This document shows positions 34,342 to 45,382 of a DNA stretch of 64,000 nt, piece after piece; within the stretch, counting starts at the first letter, position 1; every line of letters starts with the position of its first letter. Origin of the DNA: Pyrenopolyporus hunteri (Eukaryota > Ascomycota > Sordariomycetes > Xylariales > Hypoxylaceae); NCBI GenBank assembly GCA_902806595.1, contig CADCXC010000035.1:1612001-1676000 (forward strand), in the 5' to 3' direction. The position numbers were made by a program, and so were the translations under genes. Under the pieces are notes generated by a model. The model had not been told where the DNA came from. It did no database searches and saw nothing but the letters and a program-made list of their open reading frames with translations.

Positions 34342-34726
34342 AGTCGTCGTAGCCGGTTAAGGTCTTCCGCGGGCCGGTGGGGACTATAAGAGCTTGTGTT
34401 AGCATATCGTACTCAACGCACTCATCTCTTCCCCATCTTCTTCCTCCTCGTACAACCCTCCCCCCTCCCCCTAACCTCCTCACCCCCGAGACCTATGTAC
34501 GTATATAAAAAGGTAAACCGGAATAAGTAGACGTACCGGGATAGGTCTGGGGCACGGGCGGCGCCCTCTCGTACCCGAAGCGCCGCAGCGTGGGCGGCAC
34601 GGTGACGAGCATAACGGGCCCGGCGGCGCCGATCATCACCGACCAGAAGTACGCGGGCCGCTCGCGCGCCGCCCAGCGGCAGTACCGCAGCGGCGTCTGG
34701 AAGAAGTTGGGCGTTGGGCCGGGCAT
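34340..34726 (-). CDS. nuo9.5: NADH:ubiquinone oxidoreductase 9.5 kDa subunit (complex I)
   Basis: Two exons on the reverse strand, 34726-34537 and 34383-34340, separated by a 153-nt intron (GTACGT, CTTATAG), give 77 residues. The product begins with a short hydrophilic TPNFFQTPLRYCRWAARERP, a single membrane span (AYFWSVMIGAAGPVMLVTVP), a matrix or intermembrane segment, and the conserved tail TYPVPTGPRKTLTGYDD that is restored only by splicing. This is the fungal 9.5 kDa accessory subunit of mitochondrial complex I, a small single-span protein of the membrane arm. The tail match is strong and the length is right for the family. Reading through the intron would end in an unrelated tail. The gene converges on the BEACH gene and is divergent from WBP1, 750 bases away. 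Confidence 0.93.
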
Positions 34727-35475
34727 TTCTCTTTTTCGGACTTTTCAACTTGCTGGGTTGCGGGCTGTGAGTATAGACGTTCGGAGCTTGCTTGAGGGGG
34801 GGAGGGAGGGGTAGGGTGTAGGATGTGGGGAGTATATGGGGTGTGTATGGGAGATAGGTGGGCTGGCGGGAAGGAGGACGTACGGTGGTGGTTCGATTGG
34901 CTGTTGTTTCCCGTGCCAACGAGGTGCGCGAGATCTTGAAGGTGGCCGGCAATGAAGGGTGTGAGGTCAGTCGGGTTATGAGCTCTAAAGCGATTAGCGA
35001 TTAGATCTTGGTAGGTTAGACGATGACCTATGTGGTCCGTGCATATACTGAGGTACCTTGGGTAGGTACATATAGCTTTACTTGAGCTGCTCTGGCGTTA
35101 ACGACCTAAGACTGTAGGTACCTAGGTACTAATATGTACTCGGAGAATCGGAGTGCGCACTACCGGTCTAGCGCCCTGATAGGGCGAAACAGCTGCTGAA
35201 CCCATGTCTTTAGAAGCCTTGGCAGGTACGGGCTACGTATACCAGACCTCCAAAAAATATGTCGGCAGCGACTTCTGGGACATTTGGAGAACAGCTGGTC
35301 CGATCTCTTCTTTTTTCTAACTTGGTCAACTAATTTACGTTAGGTCACCAAGAAAAAGAAAGGCCGACGACTGGACCTGTAAACCCTCACGACGGACATA
35401 GGTCCCATGCGCGGCGATACCCTTGCTGTCGCAGCCGTTTTCTTAGCCAATTGACCATAGTAGACATCGCCCGAG
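34727..35475. promoter_or_regulatory. Divergent promoter region, complex I subunit and WBP1
   Basis: About 750 bases between two divergent start codons. Palindromic GGTACC/CCTAGG motifs lie at about 35051-35065 and 35115-35130, roughly central. Short reverse ORFs that overlap the complex I gene are shadows. No other gene is seen. Confidence 0.45.
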
Positions 35476-37061
35476 ATGAAGTCACTGTTCTCCTTCGTCG
35501 TCCTGCTCTTCGCGGCCCTCGTCCATGCCGTCAGCTCTAGCGGGGATAGGCTGCTGGTTGTCCTCGAGGATGTCGCCGAGAAGGAGGGCTACTCGAAGTT
35601 CCTGGGTGATTTGGAGGGTGTGTATAGCTTTGTCTCTTGAAAGTACCATACTTATACAGATAGTCAATGCTAATACAAATAATTATACAAACAGCTCGCG
35701 GATTTCACATCAACTACGAAACCCCCAAGAGCGAAAGCCTAAGCCTATTCCACCTGGGCGAGAAGTCTTACGACCATGTTCTCTTCCTCCCCACCAAGGC
35801 GAAAGGTACGTTGGTTACGCGGCAACCATCCCGTCGTCTGGCTACGGGCAGAAGGTAACTGACACCGCCAAAGGACTCGGACCAAACTTAACACCCAAGA
35901 TCCTCCTTGATTTCATCAATGCAAACGGCAACATCCTTCTTGCCCTCTCCGCATCACAACCCGCCCCGACCTCCATCGTCTCTCTACTCGTCGAGCTAGA
36001 CATCCACCTACCCTCGGACCGACAAGGCCTCGTAGTCGACCACTTCAACTACGACGAACTATCCGCGCCGGAAAAGCACGATGTGCTGCTGCTCCCGCCC
36101 CCAGGAGCCCTCCGACCAGACGTCAAGGATTTCTTCAGCCCCGTCGCAACGGACGGCGAACTCATTGCGTTTCCAGGAGGGATGGGTCAGACCCTTGGCT
36201 CAGGTGCCCTCCTTACCCCGATCCTGCGCGCTCCCTCGACATCTTACAGCTACAATCCGAAGGAGCAAGCCGAGGCCATCGACGAGCTCTTCGCAAGCGG
36301 TTCTCAGCTTTCACTTGTGAGCACCATGCAGGCGCGCAACTCGGCTCGTTTCACCGTCGTCGGCTCTGCGGAGATGCTGAGCGACAAGTGGTTCGATGCC
36401 AAGGTGAAGAAGGTTGGCGAGAAGAAGGAAGTCAACACTGTCAATCGCGAATTCGCCAAGCGAGTCTCGGGATGGACCTTCAAGGAGATTGGTGTTCTCA
36501 GAGTGAACTGGATCGAGCACCATTTGAACGAGGTTGGCCAAAGCAACGCTAGTAACCCCAAGATCTATCGTATCAAGAATGATGTGGTATGTTCCCTCTC
36601 TAGCTCCTATAGTAGTGCCCTTAACTAAACTAAATTAGACATATTCTATTTCTCTCTCCGAGTACTCCTGGGACAAGTACATCCCCTTCACCGTCCCTGA
36701 GTCGGACGACCTACAGCTAGAATTCAGCATGCTCTCGCCCTTCCACCGGCTAAAGCTAAACCCCACTATATCATCGGAAGACAGCACGACGTACTCGGTG
36801 TCGTTCACGCTGCCGGACCAGCACGGCATCTTCAACTTCATGGTTAACTACAAACGGCCGTTCTACAGCAACGTTGAAGAGAAGAAGACAGTCTCAGTTA
36901 GGCACTTCGCCCACAATGAGTGGCCCCGCAGCTACGTCATCAGCGGTGCCTGGCCTTGGATCACAGGTATCGGTGCTACTGTTGTCGGCTGGCTGGGCTT
37001 CTGCGCTATCTGGCTGTACAGCAAGCCTACAGCTGGTAAGGAGAGCAAGAAGACGCAATAG
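35476..37061 (+). CDS. WBP1: Oligosaccharyltransferase 48 kDa subunit (Wbp1/OST48)
   Basis: Four exons, 35476-35617, 35695-35805, 35874-36586 and 36639-37061, give about 462 residues. It starts with a signal peptide (MKSLFSFVVLLFAALVHA), then the Wbp1 N-terminal block SSSGDRLLVVLEDVAEKEGY, LFHLGEKSYDHVLFLPTKAKGLGP, DFINANGNILLALS, and ends with a single membrane span (about 426-448) and the cytosolic tail KESKKTQ. The final KKTQ fits a KKXX dilysine ER-retrieval signal, as in yeast Wbp1. The protein is an essential subunit of the ER oligosaccharyltransferase that transfers the lipid-linked glycan to asparagines of nascent chains; it is thought to help bind or position the substrate. All three introns are short (77, 68 and 52 nt). 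Length and domain order are typical. Confidence 0.96.
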
Positions 37062-37837
37062 TGGATGGAAAAAAAATTGCACAGGGTGTCTTAAGAACAA
37101 TAAGCAACGAAGGTGGAGACAGATACGAATGAAATCAATCGATGTAATTAGGTACGCTTGGTACCGGGTCTGTGACGACCCCACTTGTGAGTGGTACATA
37201 ATCTCTAGCATACGTTCACTCTATCTCGGGGGCTCTGAAAAGCTATCAGGATGGATAGCCCTGACACAAGGAGGGTTCTTATGGTCCATACCAAAGGACT
37301 CCTTACTAGCAAAAGGGGTATGATGGCTAAGTTTATGGCTAATAAAAGGATATGCTCCCCGCTTAGGCACAAGACCTGTTAGTTAATGAATGTTATGAAA
37401 AGTGAAAAAAGGGATTGTTTCTATATACGATCTCGTATACAGGTTGATTTTCGTAACCCTAACTAACGCCTTACTGTATGGACGGCCTCTTCCTTCTGTG
37501 AATCTTCGGGATTTTAACTGTGTCGTAGCCCGGGCCTGTGGGGAAAGAATGGAGAACCACGTACTAACTATAGACGAGAATGAAAAGGGGTAAAGGGGTA
37601 AGGAGAAGGGGGGGATAGGGAATAACAGCTTCAACAACATAGATATACCCTCAGATTAGCTCTCAGGTTCTCACTGACAACCATTCCCTCACCCCGGACT
37701 TGCACGACGGCAAGGCCGGAGCTCGTTCAGGCTGTCTGCAAATTTGGCTTTTTGGACACATTGGTCATCACTGGGTAATCTTGAGTTGTACGGCTGTAAC
37801 ACACCTAGGTAGGCATGGAACAACCAACAACAAAAAG

Positions 37838-37872
<35 letters not shown>

Positions 37873-39039
37873 AATAGGAGAACCTGCTAGCATCGGCGAT
37901 CACAGACTATATTCCTGCCATCGCCGGACCAAACAGCAAGGTAATCTCCCCCACCCCCAGCATCCCTCCCGCAGGGGCTCCGATTGAAAACTATGAGGGA
38001 CTTCATCGAATGAACGTCATTCTTCATCGGGTGCTATTTGTCGTCATGGCCCCGCGCTTGTGGTTGGAATGCTGGGTGAAGAAGCCCTGGGTTGGGCCGG
38101 GGAGAACGGGAATCCGGTGATGTGATGCGTGCGGTGCTAGAGGTGTGTTTTCTCCTAGCTCAGATTTCTGTTCTTGGGCGTTGTCATCTGCCGAAGAACC
38201 ATGGATGGTCTTCCGGCTCCAACGGTCTCTGTGAGAGGGTCTCTTCACTGCTAGGATGGGAATGAAGTCCATGTGGGTTGTATGGACGACATGAGTAGGT
38301 ATGTAAGTGGCTTATTGGTGAGGACTAGACGCTTGTCTAGCCAGATTGGAGCGTAAGACTCGCGAGAGAGTCAACGTAAGCCCGTGGGTGGTTTGAAATA
38401 TTAAGAGAGTTAAGTGTTCAAGAAAATAAAGGAGAAATCGCTTTAGATTAGGTATCCAGAAAAGTCGGGAGAAGCGGTCGATGCAAACGCCCGGGCGTAA
38501 TAACGTATTGGCCTACCGTGAAGCACAGGAGTTCAACTTGTAGGAGCTCTAACTGGCTGATAATTGGGTAGCAGCTGCTCCAAAATAGTTATAGTCGGTC
38601 GGATCCATCATCATTATCTGCTATCAAGCTGAAAATAAATTCGGAGAACAATAAACGGACATTCCGCGATGTGAGATAGAAAAATGATGAAATGGTCAAG
38701 AGTTGAAGCGTGAATGGTGTAAGTGCAAGTTACAGCGATTACTTATAGTGGGGTGGAAGGAGCTGTAGAAGGTCCGCGTCGCGTTTTGGAGCTCTATGAT
38801 TGGTTGAAATGACTGGCATCTCCGCTGAAGGTCTCCACTAAATTTAGGTACTTTAGGTAGGTACCTGGCAGGTAGCTAGGTACGTATGTTCGCCTCAGCC
38901 GCAACAGAAACGAGGCTGAGAAATTTCACGTTCCTTATCAGTGCCCAATTAATATCCAACATCCTCTCCCTCAACAACCAGCGCTCTCTTTCTGAATCTA
39001 GTTTACCAGAAGCTAGATACCCAGGGAATAGTATTCAAG
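37062..39039. other. Intergenic region with poly(A) tract
   Basis: Nearly 2 kb without a supportable gene. It contains a 33-A homopolymer (37838-37870), scattered CCTAGGTAGG motifs (37804-37814, 38848-38882), and several ORFs of 60-95 codons with no family resemblance; one crosses the poly(A) tract. The last 200 bases are the ISY1 leader. Confidence 0.45.
37838..37870. repeat. Poly(A) tract, 33 bases
   Basis: An uninterrupted run of 33 A, preceded by CAACAACAAAAAG. Such a length is unusual outside a microsatellite or the 3' end of a retroposed RNA copy. The bases immediately upstream show no recognisable gene or retroelement. Confidence 0.9.
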
Positions 39040-39849
39040 ATGGTAAGCATATAACATACCTTACGAACCCCTTTTCATATAGAATCCCGGCACTAACCCC
39101 TCGAACAGGCGCGTAACTCGGAGAAAGCCCAGTCGATGCTCTTTCGCTTCCGCGAGGCACAAGCCGCGGACCTAGGTATCATCGACGCAGGGCGAGCACG
39201 GCGGCCCAAAGTAATTACGGAAGTAGACTCGATTCCGGCCTGCGAGAAATGGAGGGGCCAAACTCTCAAGGAAATCAGCCGGAAGGTATCCCGTATCCAA
39301 GATCCCGCTCTGAGCGACTACCAGATCCGCGATCTCAACGATGAAATCAACAAGCTCATGCGAGAAAAGCACATGTGGGAGGTGCAAATAAGAAACTTGG
39401 GGGGGCCCAATTATATGCGTGGAGGTGGCAAGGTCTATGATGAAATGGGTAGAGAGATACCAGGGGGAGGTAAAGGGTACAGGTATTTCGGGCGAGCGAA
39501 AGAGTTGCCTGGTGTAAAAGAACTACTCGAGGCGGCTGCGCAGAAGAAACTGCAGGATTCGGAGAAGCCGCTAGAAACGCGAGAAGATCTAAGGAAGGCG
39601 GTCGACGCCAAGTATTACGGGTATGCACCCGACGAGGAAGACGAGGCGCTGTTACAGTACGAAGCCGAGAAGGAGCGCGAGGCTTTCGAGGCCTTATTAA
39701 AACAGGGGAAGACCGAACCTCCTCCAGGATGGGAACCGCTACCCGGTGACGCAGGTGATGGCAAAGCCTGGGAACTCCCTACGTTGGAGGAGGTGCAACA
39801 GGAGCTCATAGAAAGGAGAAGGCGGAAGTTGCTCGACCAGATCCAATAG
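39040..39849 (+). CDS. ISY1: Pre-mRNA-splicing factor Isy1
   Basis: The first exon is only the start codon: ATG at 39040-39042 is followed directly by a GTAAGC donor; exon 2 runs 39109-39849 after a CACTAAC branch and AACAG acceptor. The product, about 247 residues, begins MARNSEKAQSMLFRFREAQA and continues with EISRKVSRIQDPALSDYQIRD and the acidic-rich C-terminal half, the signature of Isy1. Isy1 is a component of the Prp19/NTC-associated spliceosome that affects first-step fidelity. The family start MARN is reconstructed only by using the isolated ATG; starting at the internal ATG at 39136 would lose nine conserved residues. There is an intact 3' flank and no sign of decay. Confidence 0.96.
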
Positions 39850-40108
39850 CCCTCGCCCCCTGCCCATACCCCCAGCTGCTTTCTCTGGACTGCTTCTCTC
39901 TTAAGGCCCGAGGAGAAGAGAAAAGTACCGGAGAGAGAGCATGGTCAGCTATATTTCTGAGCATCTTTCTTGGGTCTTTCATTACGACTACCGACATTTC
40001 GTTCGTTAATATATCAAATACCCCCCTATGCATACATTCCGCCAAAATAACTATCTAAAGTAAGAGAGCGTGTCCATCGACCGCCTCCAGGGACGAAACG
40101 AGAGCATA

Positions 40109-42183
40109 ATGCCTCATCTATCCGATCAGGTCTCGTCCGCTTTGACGCAGAATAACTGTACAGCAACGAGAGAACAAGAACGTCAGAATGGCCACATAAC
40201 TCCCACTCCTGAGAGTATCCAATGGCTCCAACTGACGGACCAAGCTGAGTCTACTGAAGCTAGCGTAGGGGACAATCCCCAAGGCTAGGAGCGAGTGGGA
40301 GCGAACCGTCAGCGGCGCGTCACGGCCTCACAGTCTCGGTTCCGGCCGTATAGAAATAGGCCTCGACCATACCGGCTCAGAAGACCAGATTCTGATTTTT
40401 CTACATCATGGCTTAGCCTTTGGAGAACGCTCATGCGAGGCGAGAATGCCTCCTCTACACCGTCAACTCCGGCGTGCGTCTTCCCCCGTCTTCCACGTTG
40501 TAGTAGTCTGTAGTTTTTTTTAAACTAACATTCTATCTTCGTCGCAGTGGAAGTAATAATTCCGATTTCGGTTCATCGGATACAGACTCATCCTTATGGC
40601 CCAGGCAACCACCTCACATCGCCTTAGTCCTTGAAGAAATGGTAAACACACTATGGTCTTTGTTCGGCTGGGAGGACGTACAATCCATCGCGGTCCAGCC
40701 GGATGGATACGTATTAGGCCCTTATCGTACATCCTCGACTAGAACCCCTACTACGTCCGATGCCTCTACTCAGACTGGCATAAGCTGCTCCTCCATCCTC
40801 CCCATAGGGGATACGCCCGGTGTGAGTGGCGGTCAGGGTAGGCAGGAGGGTCAAGGGAGCTGGAATGCTCGGAATCCTCAAGGCACTGAGGGCGCTCGGT
40901 ACCCTCAGAGGGATCAGGCTCGTTACAATGCTTTCCGCCAATATCTATACGAGAACGGCTGGGATTACCAGAACGACTCGAATGGTAATTATGTAGGCGT
41001 CTTCCCCGTCGTTCACGACAACGACGCTGATGGGGACACTACTCGCGTGGACTCCGACGACTGCGCAAATACTTCGGCTCAACCCCCTAGTCCCACCAAC
41101 GGAAGTCCCCATGGCCGGTACCAGCATACCAATGGCATAACGACGCCGGGAATCCAATATTCCCCATCTCCCGCTTACAGTCTTCCCAATCTCTTCAGAA
41201 TGGAAGATCATGCTTCGTCAGGGACGCCCCCTATTCCGCCGTCATCCCCAGCGGCCTCCGGCCAGGAAGATGCATCTAGTCCTCCCGGAGCCTCTGAGGC
41301 AGCTGGTCCTTCCGCTCCGAGAAGAAATTCCGGCGATGCGGAAGCCGGCTCCTCCGCCAGCGCTGAGGAACGGCCTCCTCAACCCCGTATCGTCTTCACC
41401 TCCCCGAACGGCGTGTCCGTCAGCAATCCTGATAGCGCCCCCCACGTACCTCTTCGGAACACATTACGCGAACATTTTCAACACCTACGCGCTCCCCCAA
41501 GTACGAACGCCGCTAGTGCACTCTCCGGAAAACTTTATCGACCTTCCTCCCTCAAATTCCGTCGACATTCCAGCAGATTCTTTCGACGCTCCCCCAGCAG
41601 GTTCATTTTGCCGCCCACCAAGAGCGCCCTAACAGCCCTCGTACGCGCCCAATATCTCCAGGAGCCGCCTTCCGCGCAGCTGTCCCCCGAGCAGCTAAGC
41701 CCCCCGGGGGACTACCTCTGGATGGCACCACCCCGAAAAAGGGAAAAGGGTAAGGGCAAGGCTAAGAGCAAGGACAATGATAAGGGTAAGGCGAAGCAGC
41801 AGGATCCTCCCGCCCACCTCACCTTCTTCGCCGACCCTATGTTACCCGAACCCGACGACACGGACATCGAGGCCCAGCAGCAAGCGGCCGGGGACGACGA
41901 GACGCGGGGAGAAGGCAGCGGGGGCGGATGCGGAGGCGGATGCGGAGGCGGAGGCGGGGCGCCGGGGGGTAGCGGCGGCAACGACGGAGATGGAGACGCA
42001 CACCCAGACGGGGAACTGCCGCCCCCCGTCGGATCCTCGGCCCCCCCGCGTTCCTCCCGGGAGTCGTCGTGCTTCACCTTCTCCTCGCCTCTCGTCGTGT
42101 TCCTCGCCTACATCTTCGGGTTCCTGCTCTCCGCCGGTGTCATTATTGTCATTGTTCTCACGTGTGCTCTTGGCCCTGGATGA
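40109..42183 (+). CDS. Ser/Pro-rich protein with C-terminal membrane anchor (unrecognised)
   Basis: The supported part is 40289-40509 joined to 40548-42183 across a 38-nt intron (GTAGTT, AACTAAC, TCGCAG), the only join that keeps frame. Upstream, one frame stays open from ATG 40109 but is broken by TAG at 40286-40288. A model with exon 40109-40129 and an intron to 40288 avoids the stop (about 625 residues) but uses a weak GTCTCG donor. A conservative start at ATG 40433 gives about 570 residues. The protein is Ser/Pro/Gly-rich throughout, with a Lys-rich patch (KREKGKGKAKSK), a Cys/Gly-rich run, and a final hydrophobic span (LVVFLAYIFGFLLSAGVIIVIVL) that would make it a tail-anchored or single-span protein. 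I recognise no domain. It lies just after ISY1 in the same direction. Confidence 0.6.
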
Positions 42184-42928
42184 GGTGCCGCGTTCGTGGT
42201 GTGGTTTTGTGTGTTTATTTGGCCTTCTTTCATTTTTTTTTCTTCGTTTTTTTAGGAGTTGGTGTATTTGTATGTTTGTGTGTGGTATGGTTATGGTGCC
42301 GGAATAGGTTGTAAGGGAGGGTGGAGTTGGTCGGTTGGTTTGTTGCTCATACTGCATAATTTGATAGCGGCCGTGTTTGTTTGAGATATTATCGTATTAT
42401 CATAATCAAACCAGCGGTAGGACGGAAAAGGGGAGGGAATATATGGTACCAAGGGGGTAGGCAGTTTCGAGGGGTTGTGTTTATCTTCTATATACCTTTA
42501 AGTAGCGCAGTGTCTATACGGCTGGCAGGCTGGTAGCTTAGATAGGTAACTTGGCTTAACTACCTACCTACCTACGCTCTCCTGAATATCCCAGTTTGGG
42601 TTCCATAAGTCTTGAAATTTATCGTGTTTATTCTGTTTCGTTTATTCTCTATTTCATCTTATGTCGTAGATGTATGATAGGTAATATCATACCCTGCCAA
42701 ATCCCAACCCAAATCCAAGCCCAAGTTCATATCCAAAAGACTGAAACCAGATCTTATATCAAACCAAGCCACGCCTAGGGGGGGAAAGAGAGGAACCCTT
42801 AAAACACAATCTGCAGCCTGTCTAGATCGATCAACATCAACCAGACCAAAACCTACCCTATCAAATCGTATTCAAGACATCTAGACATCCATCCGAACTT
42901 CTCATCACACTCCTCACCCCCACCCCGT
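42184..42928. other. Convergent intergenic region
   Basis: About 745 bases between convergent genes, T-rich at the start (3' UTR of the + strand gene) with a CTACCTACCTACC run at 42561-42574. No credible ORF; a reverse ORF at 41842-42357 is antisense to the upstream gene. Confidence 0.45.
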
Positions 42929-44891
42929 CTAACAATCCTTCGCCCAATTCTCCCTCACCCAGCCCGCAATGACGTCCGTCAGCGTGCTATTCGAGTACAC
43001 CTTGACGTCCTCGGCACCGTAATCGCCGCCGCTGAACTTCAGTGCGGTCAGCAGCCACGGCTGGACGTAGTCGATGAAGACCAGATCGACGGTGGCGGGG
43101 TCCTCGGCGGGGGAGGAAGAGGAAGAGGATGGGAACCCGATGCGCGACTGGATGCAGTTCGGCACGCTGTAGAACTTGATCGGCGAGTGCACGGCGTCGT
43201 CGCCGTCGTCGCCGAGGTCGTCGCGCGTCGTGTACCCGCCGATGAGCTCGGGGTCGTCCGCGTGGGGCACGTAACTGCCCTCGCTATTAATGTTACTCGT
43301 AAGCGGCTTCTGCTGCGCACCATCGTCCTCAAAATACGACGGCGCGCCAACGTCCTCCCCATCCACCGTCGCAGACGAGACGTGGAAAAACGGGCTCCGC
43401 GGCACGGCCTGCTCGGGGATCGTCAGGTACCGGGTATCCAAGTCGCCGGCGAAGACGGGGCCGCCGCCGTTGAGCAGGCCGATGACCTTGGCGGCGACGG
43501 CGTAGGGCACGTCGGCGATGTAGTTGAAGCGGCTGACGAAGGGGGAGATGAGGTAGGTCGAGTCGCGGGTGAAGGAGCCGCGGAAGATGTCGAAGCGGAT
43601 CGCGCCCGTGTTGACGATGGCGAGGCGCGGCACGCCCTCGCGCTCCGGGTTGCTGATGCTCGCCGGCAGCACCTGCGTCTCCAGCCAGCTGAAGATGCTG
43701 GACTCGCTCGGGTACGGCGCCCGGCTCATCCATAGGTCTTGCGGCGCGCAGCCGAACGAGTCGTCCAGCTTGAGGGCCTTGCGGCTCTCGGCGATTTTCT
43801 TGGTCACGTTGCGCCCGTGCTCGGTGGGGAAGGTGGTCGCGTTTAGGCCGGTGTGGTAGTGCAGGCCGAAGAGGTTGTTGTCGATGTAGCGTCGCTTGAA
43901 TGTGACGGTGGCTGCTTCAGTCGAGGGCTCGGACCCGCTCTCCTTCTTGATGCCGTCGATGGACAGCCACCCGATGGTTTCGAAGTATCGGCCGCTGGCA
44001 ATAGCGAAGGCCTTATCGTCAAACTTCCTCGCATCGCGCACGTGGGCGTGGCCGCCGAGGAATGCGATGGGAGTGTACCAGTTCTGATCCCTGATGACTT
44101 TGAAGATCTGTTCGAACTCCTTCATGCGCAGGCCGACGTGCCCGATGACGACGAACAAATCAGGCTTTTCTCTTATGGCCTTCTGGAACCACTCCTCCTT
44201 CATAGCTTCTTCGACGGGTTGTACAACACTGTTATTCGCATTCCTGTCGAAGTCAAATAAGAACCCTAACGCGACAACATTGTAACCGAGGTTCTTGGTC
44301 TTGAACTTGATATAGCGCTGGGCCTGGGGGATTTGGTTGCCAGTCTCGGGCTCGATGTAGTCGAGGTTAGAGGCGATGTAGGAGTGTTTGAATTTCGGGA
44401 CGGTGATATTGTGCTCGCGGGCGACCGAGTCTTCTTGGTACAACTCGTGGTTCCCGGTACAGAGGATGTCGATGGTTTGCTCGCCGAAGATATCGTAGGT
44501 GTATTTGCCCTTGGGGTTGGAAGCGTCGTATAAGCCGTTCCCTTCGATCCTATCGCCGGTATCGATGACCAGTAGATCCACGCCCTTCTCATCAGCCTTC
44601 TTTCGCATATGGCTCGTAAAGGAGACGTAGTCGCCCCAGTCGGCGGAGTATTGCGGTCTGGGAGGAAACAGAGGTTAGCGACAACAAAGCAGGAGTGACT
44701 GTGACGTATAGGTGAGCATCTTACTCCTGCAAATGGCCGCCGAGCCAGCCGTGGATATCTGTGGTGTGTATGAAATTGACTTGTCCCCATTCGAGGTCTC
44801 TCATCGGAGCAGCGACCGGCGCGGGAGCTCCAGGCTGAGAGGCCTTGGCAACGGTCGCCAGGGACGCGAGGAGGGTAATCCTTGGAATCAT
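42929..44891 (-). CDS. Secreted/vacuolar metallophosphoesterase, 5'-nucleotidase-like
   Basis: Two exons on the reverse strand, 44891-44725 and 44657-42929, with a 67-nt intron (GTAAGA, CTAACC, CCCAG) give about 631 residues. A signal peptide (MIPRITLLASLATVAKAS) is followed by the calcineurin-like metallophosphoesterase motifs in order: TTDIHGW (Asp 45, His 47), DTGDRIEGN (about 88-96), GNHE (124-127), VIGHVG and GGHAHV. These coordinate a two-metal centre. The C-terminal half matches the 5'-nucleotidase-type second domain of the fungal group that includes yeast YHR202W. It probably removes phosphate from nucleotides or related esters in the secretory pathway, vacuole or outside the cell. 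DIHGW lies in exon 1, so a model starting at the internal Met of exon 2 would lose the first metal ligands. Confidence 0.92.
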
Positions 44892-45382
44892 GGTGATTTA
44901 GATACGCTATAGTTCAAGAGATACGCCCATCTCCCATTCAAAGAACTGAGGGACTCGAGCATATGTAAAAGGTAACTTTAACTCGGGGTATCTCGGTTAC
45001 CTGAAAGCTTATCTATAAGTACCCTCTAGGTAGTAGGGGGCCCCGGGTGTTGTGAGTTGTCAGCCCGTTGAAGCTACCCCAGAACCAGGAGCCGTTGACC
45101 CTCCAGGTACCTGCCAAGCCCCTGCGCTGCGTCACAGGTGACAGCTCGAGCTGCTGCGACAACTAATATATGTAGGTCACTAAGCAGCTGCCTAGGCGCA
45201 GGCAGGGATCCACTAATTTAGCGCTGCAGCTCTACCATAGTGGCGTCTACAGCGGAGCCGGCACCTGTATCCCGTGTTTATCGATAAGCCAGTCCAATGC
45301 AAATCACTCGAGTCTCGAATGTTACAGCTCCAAATTAAAATGCGATAATAGTGCTCTCTATGTCGAACATCTCCGGGACCAC
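44892..45382. promoter_or_regulatory. Divergent promoter region, phosphoesterase and GatA
   Basis: About 490 bases between divergent start codons. It contains a CCAGGTACCTG palindrome at about 45101-45112 and several CAGCTGC/GCAGCTG-like E-box-type words at 45145-45235. No ORF of note. Confidence 0.4.

Noticed and set aside
34422..34952. 176-codon reverse ORF
   Set aside because: It overlaps the complex I 9.5 kDa gene in another frame, is low-complexity, and is explained as a shadow.
41842..42357. 171-codon reverse ORF
   Set aside because: Antisense to the Ser/Pro-rich gene; its ASASASAPAA run merely mirrors the Gly-rich repeat on the other strand.
43187..43735. 182-codon forward ORF and other long forward ORFs antisense to the phosphoesterase
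   Set aside because: GC-rich antisense shadow of a gene with clear catalytic motifs; composition is repetitive VAD/EGD-type.
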